From: an uncultured Lachnospiraceae bacterium
Lineage (GTDB): Bacteria; Bacillota; Clostridia; Lachnospirales; Lachnospiraceae
Assembly (NCBI GenBank): GCA_902779395.1
Contig: CACZBK010000022.1
Location: forward strand, 1-64,000
Direction: 5' to 3'
DNA: 64,000 nucleotides
Each line of letters starts with the position of its first letter. Position 1 is the stretch's first letter. The notes beneath the pieces are model-generated. The model worked only from the letters and a program-made list of their open reading frames with translations. It was not told the origin of the DNA and ran no database searches. Below, one piece after another: positions 7,054 to 16,109 of this stretch. A program made the position numbers and the translations under genes.

Positions 7054-8878
7054 TTATGCGCTCAAGATCCGGATGTTCACCCGAAAAGCCACGCTCAGGC
7101 AGACAGGAGAGGATCGACATATCATCATCGGAAATATCAAAACCGAAGACATCCAGATTTTCCTTCATCCTCTCAATGGATGATGCCTTAGGGATAACGG
7201 GTATGCAGCGCTGGATCAGATAGCGCAGCAGTACCTGCGCGCTGCTCCTGCCGTATTTCGCCGCCATCTGCGTGATGATGGGATCATTGATCACACGCGC
7301 CCTGCCAAGGGGACTCCAGGCCTGGGGAAGTATGCCTTCTTTCTTTAAATAAGAAAGGGCATATTCCTGCATATAACCCACATGCAGCTCCAGCTGATCC
7401 ACCATGGGCTTTATCCGCGCCGTCTCAAGCAGAGGCCTTATATGATGGGGAAGGAAATTAGACAGACCTATGGCCTTTATCCTGCCCTGCTCATAAAGCT
7501 CTTCCATTACCGTCCAGCTCTCTCTTACCTTATCGATCCATGCCGGATCGCTCTTATCGTCTTTAGGCCAGTGGATAAGGAACATATCAAGATATTCAGT
7601 CTTTAACTTTTCGCAGGAAGCTTCAAAGCTCTTAAGCGTCTTTTCGCGTCCCAGATCGGCAGGCCACACCTTGCTGCATAAGAATATATCTTCCCTTCTG
7701 ATATCACTTTCATTAAGCACCGTTCCTATCTGCTCTTCATTATAATAGAAGCTGGCCGTATCGATATATCTGTAGCCGGCCTCAAGCGCATCTTTAATGG
7801 TCTGTACCCCCAGCTTATCCGTGGACATGAATGAGCCGTAGCCCACGGCAGGGATCACAACACCGTTATCCAGCACAAACGCCTTTCTCTCACCGGTGTA
7901 GCCGGATACATCAAGTATACGGTCAAGAAGATGCATGTTCTTTAATGAGAACTCCTCACTGATATGGGGAACTGCACCTTCTTCGATACACCTGTTAAGC
8001 TGCATTATCTCAAGGCTGTAATTGGAAGCCGCATTTACCTTTTCCTTATGAGCTGTCCGCTCACCCCTATCATCCTTTACCCATACAGTAAATTCCAGTT
8101 CTCCTTCCTGATTGTATTCCACATCGGAGCGGATATATCCCTTTGATCCGTGTATAAAAAGACGGTCGTAACGGTCGCAGGTATCTATGCCCAGCGCCAT
8201 GCCGGCGTTTAAAGAAGCGCGGGCGCCGTTCTCAAATCCGATCAGCACCGACGCCATATGATCCACCTTCTTATCATCAAGTTCCGCATCGGCCTTTACA
8301 TAACTCACAGGCGAATCGATAAGGCTCAATATCATGGTAGTGCAGTAGCAGCCCACATCCAGTATGCCGCCTCCGCCGTATTCTTTATGGAGTCTGAAAT
8401 CTTCCGAATAATCCTGGGTGATAAATGCGGTATCGATATAATCAACTTCGCCTATCTCTCCGCTTTTTACTGTCTTCTTTAAAGCTTCCACATAGGGGCT
8501 GTGCAGATAAGCATAGGCCTCCATGAGAATCACACCGTTTTCACGGGCGGTTTTGAACATCTCCTTCATCTCGGCTTCGTTCATGGCCATCGGCTTTTCG
8601 CATAATACATGTTTGTGAGCCTTTAAAGCCTTTACCACCCATTCATAATGTATATGATTAGGAAGCGGTATATATACCGCCTGCACTTGGGGATCGTTTA
8701 TCAGAGCATCATAACCTTCATATGCCTTCACAAAACCGAAGCGTTCTTTAAAACTTTCCGCTTTCTTTAAACTCCTGCCGGCGATCGCATATAATTCACA
8801 GCCATCCGCCTTTTGCATACCGGGTATAGTGCACCCCTGCGCTATCCCTGCCGTACCAAGCACACCCCACTTAACCAT
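7034..8878 (-). CDS. Fusion of Gfo/Idh/MocA oxidoreductase and aldo/keto reductase
   Basis: A 614-residue protein with two complete NAD(P)-dependent enzymes in one frame. Residues 1-330 form a Gfo/Idh/MocA dehydrogenase: an N-terminal Rossmann start (WGVLGTAGIAQGCTIPGM), the catalytic EKP motif (94-96) and a C-terminal beta-sheet domain with GGGGILDVGCY. Residues 334-614 form an aldo/keto reductase barrel with the tetrad Asp373, Tyr378, Lys403 and His436 (YIDTASFYYNEEQIG, SKVWP, FLIHWP). Both halves are full length, so this is a true fusion rather than a read-through of broken genes. Linked action on a sugar or polyol is plausible, but the substrate is unknown. AAGGAGG precedes the ATG, and a good promoter lies at 8988-9016. 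Confidence 0.9.
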   Translation of the reverse strand: MVKWGVLGTAGIAQGCTIPGMQKADGCELYAIAGRSLKKAESFKERFGFVKAYEGYDALINDPQVQAVYIPLPNHIHYEWVVKALKAHKHVLCEKPMAMNEAEMKEMFKTARENGVILMEAYAYLHSPYVEALKKTVKSGEIGEVDYIDTAFITQDYSEDFRLHKEYGGGGILDVGCYCTTMILSLIDSPVSYVKADAELDDKKVDHMASVLIGFENGARASLNAGMALGIDTCDRYDRLFIHGSKGYIRSDVEYNQEGELEFTVWVKDDRGERTAHKEKVNAASNYSLEIMQLNRCIEEGAVPHISEEFSLKNMHLLDRILDVSGYTGERKAFVLDNGVVIPAVGYGSFMSTDKLGVQTIKDALEAGYRYIDTASFYYNEEQIGTVLNESDIRREDIFLCSKVWPADLGREKTLKSFEASCEKLKTEYLDMFLIHWPKDDKSDPAWIDKVRESWTVMEELYEQGRIKAIGLSNFLPHHIRPLLETARIKPMVDQLELHVGYMQEYALSYLKKEGILPQAWSPLGRARVINDPIITQMAAKYGRSSAQVLLRYLIQRCIPVIPKASSIERMKENLDVFGFDISDDDMSILSCLPERGFSGEHPDLERINAKGSF

Positions 8879-8987
8879 TGAAATATCCTCCTTAAGTTTT
8901 ATATAGGTTTACGGTTTCATCAGGCTTAAAGAACGGTTCCTGATCATTATCCGATAAACTCCCCCCGGTACGGATAATCCACCGGCT

Positions 8988-9016
8988 ATTCTAACATAAA
9001 TGCCGTCCGGGAACAA
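8988..9016 (-). promoter_or_regulatory. Promoter of the oxidoreductase fusion gene
   Basis: Minus strand TTGTTC (9016-9011), 17-bp spacer ending TGT, TAGAAT (8993-8988): a -35 plus an extended -10. The predicted start near 8981 gives a leader of about 100 nt before the AAGGAGG site. Confidence 0.65.
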
Positions 9017-9039
9017 GATTCACCCGGCGGTCCGGCCGG

Positions 9040-9068
9040 TTTTCAAAAAAACGGATCTGTGATAAAAT
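9040..9068 (+). promoter_or_regulatory. Promoter of the guanine-deaminase-like gene
   Basis: TTTTCA at 9040-9045, 17-bp spacer, TAAAAT at 9063-9068. The start near 9075 would leave a very short leader that still carries GGAGG. The arrangement is divergent from the oxidoreductase promoter. Confidence 0.5.
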
Positions 9069-9088
9069 CAGTTGAGGAGGATCGGATA

Positions 9089-9565
9089 ATGGCTAACTCT
9101 TATATGAAAATAGCTGCCGCTCTGGCAGAAGAAAATCTGAGCACGAATGCCGGCGGGCCTTTCGGCACCGTAATAGTCAGAGAAGGAAAGATAGTCGGAA
9201 TGGGTTCAAACCACGTGCTGGCCCATAATGATCCCACTGCTCACGGTGAAGTCATGGCCATCAGGGATGCCTGCAAAAATCTGGGAACTTATGATCTGAG
9301 CGGATGCGTACTGTATACAAACGCATATCCCTGCCCGATGTGTCTCTCTGCCATAATCTGGGCTAATATAAAGAAAGTATGTTACGGGAATACCAAAGAG
9401 GATGCCGCTGAAATAGGTTTTCGCGATGATGCGATATATGAATATATATCCGCTCTTAATAATAACGAAAAAGACGAACGGCTCATCCTAACGCAGATGG
9501 ACCGGGATGAAACGATAAAGGCTTTCGAAGCTTTTAAGGAAAAAGAAGATAAAACGATATACTGA
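9089..9565 (+). CDS. Cytidine/deoxycytidylate deaminase family enzyme, probably guanine deaminase
   Basis: A 158-residue zinc hydrolase of the purine/pyrimidine salvage type. Zinc ligands are His52 (in AHGEVMAIR, with proton-shuttle Glu54) and Cys82/Cys85 (PCPMC). The C-terminal part with GNTKEDAAEIGFRDDAIYEY resembles Bacillus guanine deaminase GuaD rather than tRNA adenosine deaminase. His-Gly-Glu replaces the commoner His-Ala-Glu. I start at ATG 9089 because GAGGAGG lies just upstream; the frame is open from 9059 but has no ribosome site there. One of few plus-strand genes here, divergent from the oxidoreductase fusion. Confidence 0.85.
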   Translation: MANSYMKIAAALAEENLSTNAGGPFGTVIVREGKIVGMGSNHVLAHNDPTAHGEVMAIRDACKNLGTYDLSGCVLYTNAYPCPMCLSAIIWANIKKVCYGNTKEDAAEIGFRDDAIYEYISALNNNEKDERLILTQMDRDETIKAFEAFKEKEDKTIY

Positions 9566-9573
9566 TAAAAGTG

Positions 9574-9819
9574 CTATCTGCTCTTTCCCTGTTTTAATAT
9601 CTCTATCACTTTATCATAGTTTTCCGGGATATGAGGAAATACACAATCCATACAGCTTTTGACCTTTTTACCCCTTACTTCCACATAACTGTAGTTTCCC
9701 GGACAGTCAAACTCATACAGCGGGCAATAACAGAACAGGCAGTTTATATCCACGCTGCATTTATGACAGGGGTAGTATTCGCAATCTTTATTTGCAAAAA
9801 AACGGCTTGAATTCTCCAT
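9574..9819 (-). CDS. Cysteine-rich small-domain protein
   Basis: 81 residues with ten cysteines in CEYYPCHKC, CLFCYCPLYEFDC and SCMDC patterns, giving a probable metal-binding fold. This matches the small cysteine-rich domain I know from Clostridia (Pfam zf-like family), often found near or fused to cobalamin biosynthesis proteins. Here it is near, but not in, the corrin blocks. It follows the DUF454 gene by 14 nt, so the two are probably co-transcribed. The molecular role is unknown. Confidence 0.75.
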   Translation of the reverse strand: MENSSRFFANKDCEYYPCHKCSVDINCLFCYCPLYEFDCPGNYSYVEVRGKKVKSCMDCVFPHIPENYDKVIEILKQGKSR

Positions 9820-9833
9820 GGATATGTTCCCCT

Positions 9834-10085
9834 TTATGCCTGCTCCTCAGCACAGCCAGATAAGATCTTCGAAAGGAATCTGCTGGTTTTGATGTGCTCT
9901 TCAAGGTGCTTTTTATACAGCGCGGTTTCCCTGAACCATTTGGCAAAACGCTTTGAACCGATCATCATAAAAACCGTCGCCGCGACAAAAAAGGGGATCT
10001 GCGGAATCACGGGCAGCACAAGCCCTACCAATCCTGCGGCAAATGATATTATTCCCAATATACAGCATATAATCTTAGCGATCAT
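9834..10085 (-). CDS. DUF454 (YbaN-like) small inner-membrane protein
   Basis: 83 residues with two hydrophobic segments (about 3-25 and 27-45: IICCILGIISFAAGLVGLVLPVIPQIPFFVAATVFMMI) and a basic tail (KRFAKWFRETALYKKHLEEHI), matching the DUF454 family. Its function is not established. It lies downstream of a terminator and 14 nt before the cysteine-rich gene. Confidence 0.8.
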   Translation of the reverse strand: MIAKIICCILGIISFAAGLVGLVLPVIPQIPFFVAATVFMMIGSKRFAKWFRETALYKKHLEEHIKTSRFLSKILSGCAEEQA

Positions 10086-10100
10086 TTCTTTCCCCGAAAA

Positions 10101-10133
10101 TCATTAAAATACCGGAGGGAAATTCCCTCCGGT
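10101..10133 (-). terminator. Intrinsic terminator after the PHP-domain gene
   Basis: Near-perfect inverted repeat (ACCGGAGGGAA, 10111-10121, with 10123-10133), followed on the minus strand by ATTTTAATGA. It lies 116 nt beyond the stop of the PHP gene and 26 nt before the DUF454 start. The 115 nt between it and the PHP stop shows nothing recognisable. Confidence 0.8.
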
Positions 10134-10248
10134 AAATCTTATCATATACAGAAAACGTTTTCAACAGTCCTTACTCAGCCTTTACATGCAATATCCATAT
10201 AAGCATAAGACTACGACTGATATACTAAAGCTTTTTCACAAGAAAACG

Positions 10249-11115
10249 TCATGCTCCCAGTTCCCCGACTATCTTCCTGACAATACCTTCCGGCTGTGAA
10301 AGTGCCGGTGCAAAGGCCGCGCCTGCATCTTCAACCCATTTACATATCTCATCATTATCCAGCTGCTCCCAGCGTCCACCCCTGTGTATCTCCGCAGGAA
10401 GCTTGATATCTATGCCGCCCATCCCCTCGAATAACTCATCCGGAAAGAATATCCCCGGCTTTTTTCGCCCGGTCAGCCGCCCTGCATAATCTTTCTCAGA
10501 CATGACCGGTTCTTCATAAAGGATACCTCCGTTACCGTCACCTATCTGTCTGACAAAATGGGTATCGGATCCGGCCTGGATCATCATCCCGTATTTCAGT
10601 GCATAACATAAAGCCGCCAGATTGTCATTCGCCTTGTTGGCTGTATTTATGCCTTCTATTCCATCCACGTCATCCAGATACAGATGTATCTTCTTGATAT
10701 AATCCCTGTCCCTGAAAGGATGTGCCTGCATCACAGCGCCGCCGTACTCATGCACCCACTTTATCATCTCTTCCCTGGTCCAGTGGGGAATAGACGGATG
10801 CGCCAGAAGGAATTCCCTGTCTATCCCGTAAAGCAGGAACTCATCTCCTTCAAAATTCTCCTCTATCCCGAAAAACACTTTAAAACCGATAGCATCTCCG
10901 GCTTTTTTTGCCTCTTCATATCCTTTCATATATGCATCAACGTAATCCGGCCAGTCCAGCTCTCTGGACGGTCTGGTGTTCCCGTGGAAGAAATGGTCGG
11001 TTATAAAGATACCGTCATAGCCTCTTTCTTTGAAGATAGCCGGATACTCCCTGCCCGGTGTAACACCGCAGGCACTTCCTTCCACAGTATGAAGATGTGT
11101 TTCATATCGATACAT
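10249..11115 (-). CDS. PHP-domain metallohydrolase
   Basis: A 288-residue polymerase-and-histidinol-phosphatase family protein. Metal ligands are visible as THLHT (His7, His9), FITDHFFHGN, the Glu of GIEENFEG, the His of MQAHPFRDRD, and GSDTHF near residue 190. Such single-domain PHP proteins are phosphoesterases or nucleases. The substrate cannot be told from sequence. It is a monocistronic gene between two terminators (11152-11183 upstream, 10101-10133 downstream). Confidence 0.82.
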   Translation of the reverse strand: MYRYETHLHTVEGSACGVTPGREYPAIFKERGYDGIFITDHFFHGNTRPSRELDWPDYVDAYMKGYEEAKKAGDAIGFKVFFGIEENFEGDEFLLYGIDREFLLAHPSIPHWTREEMIKWVHEYGGAVMQAHPFRDRDYIKKIHLYLDDVDGIEGINTANKANDNLAALCYALKYGMMIQAGSDTHFVRQIGDGNGGILYEEPVMSEKDYAGRLTGRKKPGIFFPDELFEGMGGIDIKLPAEIHRGGRWEQLDNDEICKWVEDAGAAFAPALSQPEGIVRKIVGELGA

Positions 11116-11151
11116 TGCTCTTTCTCTCCCGTAAAAAAAATAATCTGTAAT

Positions 11152-11183
11152 AAAAAACTCCGTCCTATTTTAGCAGAACGGAG
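11152..11183 (-). terminator. Intrinsic terminator after the GH25 lysozyme gene
   Basis: CTCCGT/ACGGAG stem (11178-11183 with 11158-11163), an internal extension, and a run of six T residues on the minus strand (11157-11152). It ends the second corrin block 18 nt after the lysozyme stop. Confidence 0.85.
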
Positions 11184-11201
11184 CCCATACTGCCATATGT
11201 T

Positions 11202-12506
11202 TTATTGAATATAATATACATCCAGATCCACATCCCCGTTAATACCGTCGATACGGCCGGTACAGCCATGCTGCCACATAAAATACTGTCCCTGATATGT
11301 GGTGGAATTAACATAATGGGCAAGCCAGAGCGGATGTTTTGCGGCGCTGCTCCATACGGTTTCCAGGTAATACTTGCTGTTATACAGACAGGCGCTGTAT
11401 CCCCTGGCTTCGATCTCCGCAGCAAATACATCCAGATTATTGTTCAGGTCATGGATGTTCATGCCGTAATTCTCAAAATGAAGGAAATCTTCCCAGTCAT
11501 ATGCGATGGGAAAATCAAGAGTCTGACCGCCAAGTACACCCATAAGATAATCAACACTTTCCTTTACCTGAGCTGCATTGGCTTCTTCGGCATGCCAGTA
11601 GATCCCCACTTTAAGCCCTGCCGCCTTTGCCCCGGCAATATTATTGAGATAATACCTGTCAGTGTATAATTCGCCCTCATCTCGGCCGCCTATCCTCATA
11701 TAAACAAACTCACAGCCGGCATCCCTTACCTTTTCAAAATCCACTGTTTCCTGCCATCTGGAGATATCAATACCTACCATGGTATTTTCGGTTTTATATT
11801 TTGCCCTGAAATCAGAAAACTCTTCCTTACTCCCTGCATATCCGCCGCCTCCGGGCAGTTCGGAAACAAGCTTTACGGTCATACTACGGGAAGCACTCTT
11901 CCCCGTATCATCGCGGATGGTTATGCTGAGCGGATAGCTTCCCTCCGCTGCCGTATTCACCTCTCCGCTCACTTCCAGATCCACATAACGGTCCACATCA
12001 TCCGCATATCCGATATATTTATGTATGTCAAAAGCATCCCCTATCTTTATAGTGGGATTTCCGTTAAATGAAAGGAAGAAAGGTGCTCCGGTATCTTCGG
12101 GCAGGTCCTCTTCCGGTTCAGACGGCAGAGGCGTGGGGGACGGCGTTTCGTTTTCCGATACCGGATCCGCTTCCTCCGAAGCTGTCTGCTCCGAAGAGTT
12201 ATCCGATACTGCAGCTTCGATATTTCCGGATACGCTCATTGTTCCGTTTTCCGATACGGCACCGGCTTTATCATCGGATACGGCTGCGATCTCTTCTTCA
12301 GGCATGGGTGTCACATCATCACTGCTTACTTCAACGATCTTAAATGTTTCGGAATCGGCATTGATCTCTACCATATTGTGACTGATGACCGGTACTGCCT
12401 GTTCTTCCCCTTCAGCCGCTCCGAATAAATGCAGCAGGGCAAAACACAGTGTAAGTACTGCCACCACGCCTATGCCGCATATTATGATAAGTTTAAGATA
12501 TTTCAT
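11202..12506 (-). CDS. Membrane-anchored GH25 lysozyme with an Ig-like domain
   Basis: A 434-residue muramidase acting on peptidoglycan outside the cell. One N-terminal transmembrane segment (about 3-28) is followed by a long Ser/Glu/Thr-rich spacer with VSDN/VSEN repeats (about 30-135). A bacterial Ig-like region follows (about 140-215), then the GH25 barrel from about 243 with GIDISRWQ (Asp247) and YDWED (Asp337, Glu339) as the active site. The start at ATG 12506 has GGAGG six bases upstream, inside the last codons of cbiA. The gene begins 2 nt after the cbiA stop, so it is translationally linked to corrin synthesis, with no obvious shared function. Confidence 0.9.
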   Translation of the reverse strand: MKYLKLIIICGIGVVAVLTLCFALLHLFGAAEGEEQAVPVISHNMVEINADSETFKIVEVSSDDVTPMPEEEIAAVSDDKAGAVSENGTMSVSGNIEAAVSDNSSEQTASEEADPVSENETPSPTPLPSEPEEDLPEDTGAPFFLSFNGNPTIKIGDAFDIHKYIGYADDVDRYVDLEVSGEVNTAAEGSYPLSITIRDDTGKSASRSMTVKLVSELPGGGGYAGSKEEFSDFRAKYKTENTMVGIDISRWQETVDFEKVRDAGCEFVYMRIGGRDEGELYTDRYYLNNIAGAKAAGLKVGIYWHAEEANAAQVKESVDYLMGVLGGQTLDFPIAYDWEDFLHFENYGMNIHDLNNNLDVFAAEIEARGYSACLYNSKYYLETVWSSAAKHPLWLAHYVNSTTYQGQYFMWQHGCTGRIDGINGDVDLDVYYIQ

Positions 12507-12508
12507 GC

Positions 12509-14005
12509 TCATCCTCCGCAAGTACCGTTCTTTATTTTACTCTTTTTCTCTTTAAATCCGGCCATGGCTGTCACAAAGAATCTTATGCTTTCCGGTGCTG
12601 AAGGATAATAAAAATGAGGAAAGCCCCACAGCGATACTTCATTACCGCACATACAGCTCCATTTTTTTGACCCGTCGGGCTTCCCGGCCATACAGTATCC
12701 GCCGTTAGCGGTGCTGTCGTAATAATGGAATTCATGACCTTTCATGCCTTTCAGCATCTTTGCGATACCCGGACTGTCATCTTCTGCTCCCGTTATGCTC
12801 ATGTAGCCAAAACGCACGCTTTTCCCGGTATATATGCACTCTCCCTCTATCACACCCGCAAGCGGATATCTTTTTCCTTCAATATCCGAAACACTTTTAT
12901 GAAGATACATAAAGCCTCCGCACTCCGCAAGGGATGGCATACCTTCGTTTACCGCCTCTCTCACGGCATCCAGCATAGCGGTATTGCTGCTCAGTTCCTC
13001 AAGATACATCTCCGGATAACCGCCTCCTAACAATATTCCGTCGGCTTCTCCGGGAAGTGCCTTATCGTGTACCGGAGAGAAATACTTTATCGTGACCCCG
13101 TATCGTTCCAAAAGCTCAAGATTATCCTTGTAATAAAAACAGAAAGCTTCATCTTTTGCCACAGCCAGCGTAAGCGTATTAACCGCAGGGGCTCCTCCTC
13201 TGTCTTCACCAGCTGCAGGGTTTACAAATGAATTATCCGGCGCTCCCGCCCCGGATGCGGGTATAATACTATCCCCCGGGCAAGCCAGCTTAAGGATATT
13301 TTCAGTCACGGAACCGTTTCCGTGATCGATGCTCATAAGCTCTGCCATGCGGCCGATACCTCTTAGCACCTCATCCCTGGCTGCTGAAATATCCAGCCCC
13401 AGATGACGGCTGCCTATCTTAAGGGCAGGTTCATCGGGAATGCTGCCAAGGACACGGACATCAGGATATTCTTTTTGCAGCTCCTGTGAAAGTACCGGAG
13501 ACAGTCTGGCAAAGAAAGCATTTGATATCCTGTTTAAAATGACTCCTTTTATAAGCTTTCTTCTGTCGTCCGAAAGAACACCTTTTATAAGCGATATGAT
13601 ACTGCGCCCCGCTCCGTGGGCATCAATGATAAGGACTACCGGGGTATCTGTCATAGCTGCTATCTCATAACATGAACCTTTGATACTGTCTACACCGAGC
13701 CCGTCATATATACCCATCACCCCTTCTATCACGGCTATCCCGTTTCCGGTCCTTCCCAGACTGTGCTTAAGCTGCTCTTTATCCATAAAATAGCTGTCCA
13801 GATTATAGGACCCGATCCCAAGTACTCTTTCATGAAAAAGCGGATCGATATAATCCGGTCCGCACTTAAAAGCAACAGGATCTTTACCTGACTCCTTCAG
13901 GCTTTTTAACAGGGCACAGGTAATAAGCGTTTTTCCGCTGCCGCTTCTTGGTGCGGCAAGAAGTATACGCGGGGCACTTCTTTTATCCATGTAATAACAC
14001 CTCAT
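12509..14005 (-). CDS. cbiA: Cobyrinate a,c-diamide synthase
   Basis: Amidates the a and c side chains of cobyrinate using glutamine and ATP. The 498-residue product has the N-terminal P-loop synthetase domain (ILLAAPRSGSGKTLITCALL, then KCGPDYIDPLFHERVLG and VIEGVMGIYDGLG). The C-terminal glutamine amidotransferase domain has the nucleophile Cys in SLAECGGFMYL and GHEFHYYDS near the end. ATG codons at 14005 and 13990 are both possible starts, each with a moderate ribosome site. An Ala/Gly/Asp-rich linker (about 245-270) separates the domains. It follows cbiJET by 40 nt. Confidence 0.95.
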   Translation of the reverse strand: MRCYYMDKRSAPRILLAAPRSGSGKTLITCALLKSLKESGKDPVAFKCGPDYIDPLFHERVLGIGSYNLDSYFMDKEQLKHSLGRTGNGIAVIEGVMGIYDGLGVDSIKGSCYEIAAMTDTPVVLIIDAHGAGRSIISLIKGVLSDDRRKLIKGVILNRISNAFFARLSPVLSQELQKEYPDVRVLGSIPDEPALKIGSRHLGLDISAARDEVLRGIGRMAELMSIDHGNGSVTENILKLACPGDSIIPASGAGAPDNSFVNPAAGEDRGGAPAVNTLTLAVAKDEAFCFYYKDNLELLERYGVTIKYFSPVHDKALPGEADGILLGGGYPEMYLEELSSNTAMLDAVREAVNEGMPSLAECGGFMYLHKSVSDIEGKRYPLAGVIEGECIYTGKSVRFGYMSITGAEDDSPGIAKMLKGMKGHEFHYYDSTANGGYCMAGKPDGSKKWSCMCGNEVSLWGFPHFYYPSAPESIRFFVTAMAGFKEKKSKIKNGTCGG

Positions 14006-14045
14006 ACGTCACGCCTTCCGCATGGCGTCTTTCTCCGCAGGATCA

Positions 14046-16034
14046 TCAATACGTAAATGAAAACAGCATCACCGGATTATTTGCATGAAACATATGATGT
14101 GAACCGGCTTTATGTATCTCATTCACCTGAAGCTGTATACATTCCGCATCACTGATATTACTGCTTTCGGTAAGCTTCCTTATCTCTTCCGCTGTTTCCA
14201 GACTGACTGCAGTAACAACATAGCGTATTCCGCTTCCTTTTGAATGAACGGCTTCTATTATACCGGCTAAAGCCCCGCTGCTTCCGCCTATAAAAACCGC
14301 ATCGGGCTTTATCAGTTCATACAATGCCTCCGGGGCTTCTCCGCGTATCAGCGTAACATTTCCGGCATGAAGTTTTTCAATATTCTTTTCGATAAGTTCC
14401 GCAGCCTCCGCTTTTTTCTCTATGGTATATACTTTTAATGAAGGATGCAGTCCCGCCGCTTCTATGGCTACCGATCCGGTACCTCCGCCGATGTCATAGA
14501 CCACATCCCCTTCCTTAAGCTTCATTCGTATGAGTGCTTCATGACGTATGCATTCCTTGGTCATCGGTACTTTGTCCCTTATAAGATCTTCATCTTTAAG
14601 TACAGGCAGGAGCATTCTTTTTTCAGCCGCGTCATTTATCACAAGCGCGGTCAGTACTCCTTCCGAACTGAAGCCTAACGCCGTCTGAGTATCAAGCACA
14701 AATAGTTCCTCTGTTTCATATGAAAGGTCCCTGCCTATAATGATCTTACACTGTGTTCCGTTATCTTTTAATGCACGGCCCAGCTTCCTCACGTCTTCCT
14801 CACCTGATAGAAGCACGTAAGTCTTTCTGCTGTACCTTATCGTGCGGACTAATGCCATAATATCCTCAGGGCTGTTATGTCCGTGTATGCTCACTATCCC
14901 GGCATCATCATAAGACTCGCCGGTAAGTGCCGCCATATATGAAACGGAAGATATCCCGGGGAGGATCCTTATCCGTGCCTGCGGACATCCATCCTTAAAT
15001 TCATTATATGCCTTTGTTGCCCCGCTGAAAAAACCGCTGTCACCGGAAAAGAGAACGACGACATTTTTATACTCCTGCTTATCGTTCAGGATACTGATTA
15101 TATCTTCGGCCTTGTACATGGCATATTTATGTCTGTGGCTGAGAGCATTTATAAGGCGCTTTGCCCCGAATACAGCATCCGCTCTTTTCAGTGCATCCTT
15201 TACTTCCTGCGTCATACCGCTGTCCGTGCCCATTCCGCAGCCTGCCAGCGTGATCATGACACAGGGCCTGCCTATCATCCTGAGAGCTTCATCCACACTT
15301 ACACCGTCAACATCTTCAGGCTTTTTTATCACATAAGCCGTGATCCCTGCTTCATGACAGGCACGTATCTTCTCATCGAAGCCCCCTGCAATACCGCTCT
15401 GCTTGGTCACAAGATGCTTTATGCCGTACTGTCTGATGATGGCGAGATTGAATTCACAGCTGAAAGGCCCGTGGACCGCTATGATATGTCTGGCTTCTAT
15501 TCCTTCCTTTTCACAGGCTTCCAGGCTTTCCTTTACCGGAAGCACTCTGACATACGTACGTTTTTTCAGTTCGTCATCCGCAGCTTCACAATATGCATGA
15601 AGCTCCTTAGCGCCGCAGGTAAGAAGGATATTTCCTTCAGCCTGCTCAAGGATACTGCGGCTTTTTTGTATGTCTTCCACATACCTCACTCCGCTCATAT
15701 CTGTATCTGCTGCCGAAGTATCCCGGGTTACTCTTATGTATCCTGTATCCACGGCCGCTGAAGCCCTTCTTATATTCTCGCTGACTTCTACCGCATAAGG
15801 ATGAGTTGCATCTACACAGATATCATCTTTTCCGAAATCTTCAGATCTCAGATATGAGCTCATGGCATCAGCATCCATCCTGCCGACCAGTACATGTCTC
15901 TTTTCGTTGGTATCAAGCATTTCATTACCGTATTCGGAGGCCACGGAAACCACATGCTCTATTCCCGCATCCACAAGCTTATCGGATAACGATCTGCCTT
16001 CTGTTGTACCGCCAAAGATGATGATCTTTTTCAT
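14046..16034 (-). CDS. cbiJ/cbiE/cbiT: CbiJ-CbiE-CbiT triple fusion (precorrin-6 reductase, C5/C15 methyltransferase, decarboxylase)
   Basis: 662 residues joining three corrin-ring enzymes. Residues 1-250 form the cobalt-precorrin-6A reductase CbiJ (IIIFGGTTEGRSL, DATHPYAVEVSENIRRA, VTKQSGIAGGFDEKI). Residues about 258-470 form CbiE, the C5 methyltransferase (ITLAGCGMGTDSGMT, FSGDSGFFSGAT, ILPGISSVSYMAA). Residues about 480-662 form CbiT, the C15 methyltransferase and C12 decarboxylase (SAM-binding YDIGGGTGSVAIEAA, FIGGSSG). CbiET (CobL) fusions are common; adding CbiJ in front is less so. The order places three late ring-modification steps in one chain. It follows cbiH by 75 nt. Confidence 0.94.
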   Translation of the reverse strand: MKKIIIFGGTTEGRSLSDKLVDAGIEHVVSVASEYGNEMLDTNEKRHVLVGRMDADAMSSYLRSEDFGKDDICVDATHPYAVEVSENIRRASAAVDTGYIRVTRDTSAADTDMSGVRYVEDIQKSRSILEQAEGNILLTCGAKELHAYCEAADDELKKRTYVRVLPVKESLEACEKEGIEARHIIAVHGPFSCEFNLAIIRQYGIKHLVTKQSGIAGGFDEKIRACHEAGITAYVIKKPEDVDGVSVDEALRMIGRPCVMITLAGCGMGTDSGMTQEVKDALKRADAVFGAKRLINALSHRHKYAMYKAEDIISILNDKQEYKNVVVLFSGDSGFFSGATKAYNEFKDGCPQARIRILPGISSVSYMAALTGESYDDAGIVSIHGHNSPEDIMALVRTIRYSRKTYVLLSGEEDVRKLGRALKDNGTQCKIIIGRDLSYETEELFVLDTQTALGFSSEGVLTALVINDAAEKRMLLPVLKDEDLIRDKVPMTKECIRHEALIRMKLKEGDVVYDIGGGTGSVAIEAAGLHPSLKVYTIEKKAEAAELIEKNIEKLHAGNVTLIRGEAPEALYELIKPDAVFIGGSSGALAGIIEAVHSKGSGIRYVVTAVSLETAEEIRKLTESSNISDAECIQLQVNEIHKAGSHHMFHANNPVMLFSFTY

Positions 16035-16109
16035 GATTTTCTACATCCTCAAAAATTATATAAGATCCGCCGCTGTATATTAAGACTGTAAGCATGATGA
16101 TCCCGGCTG

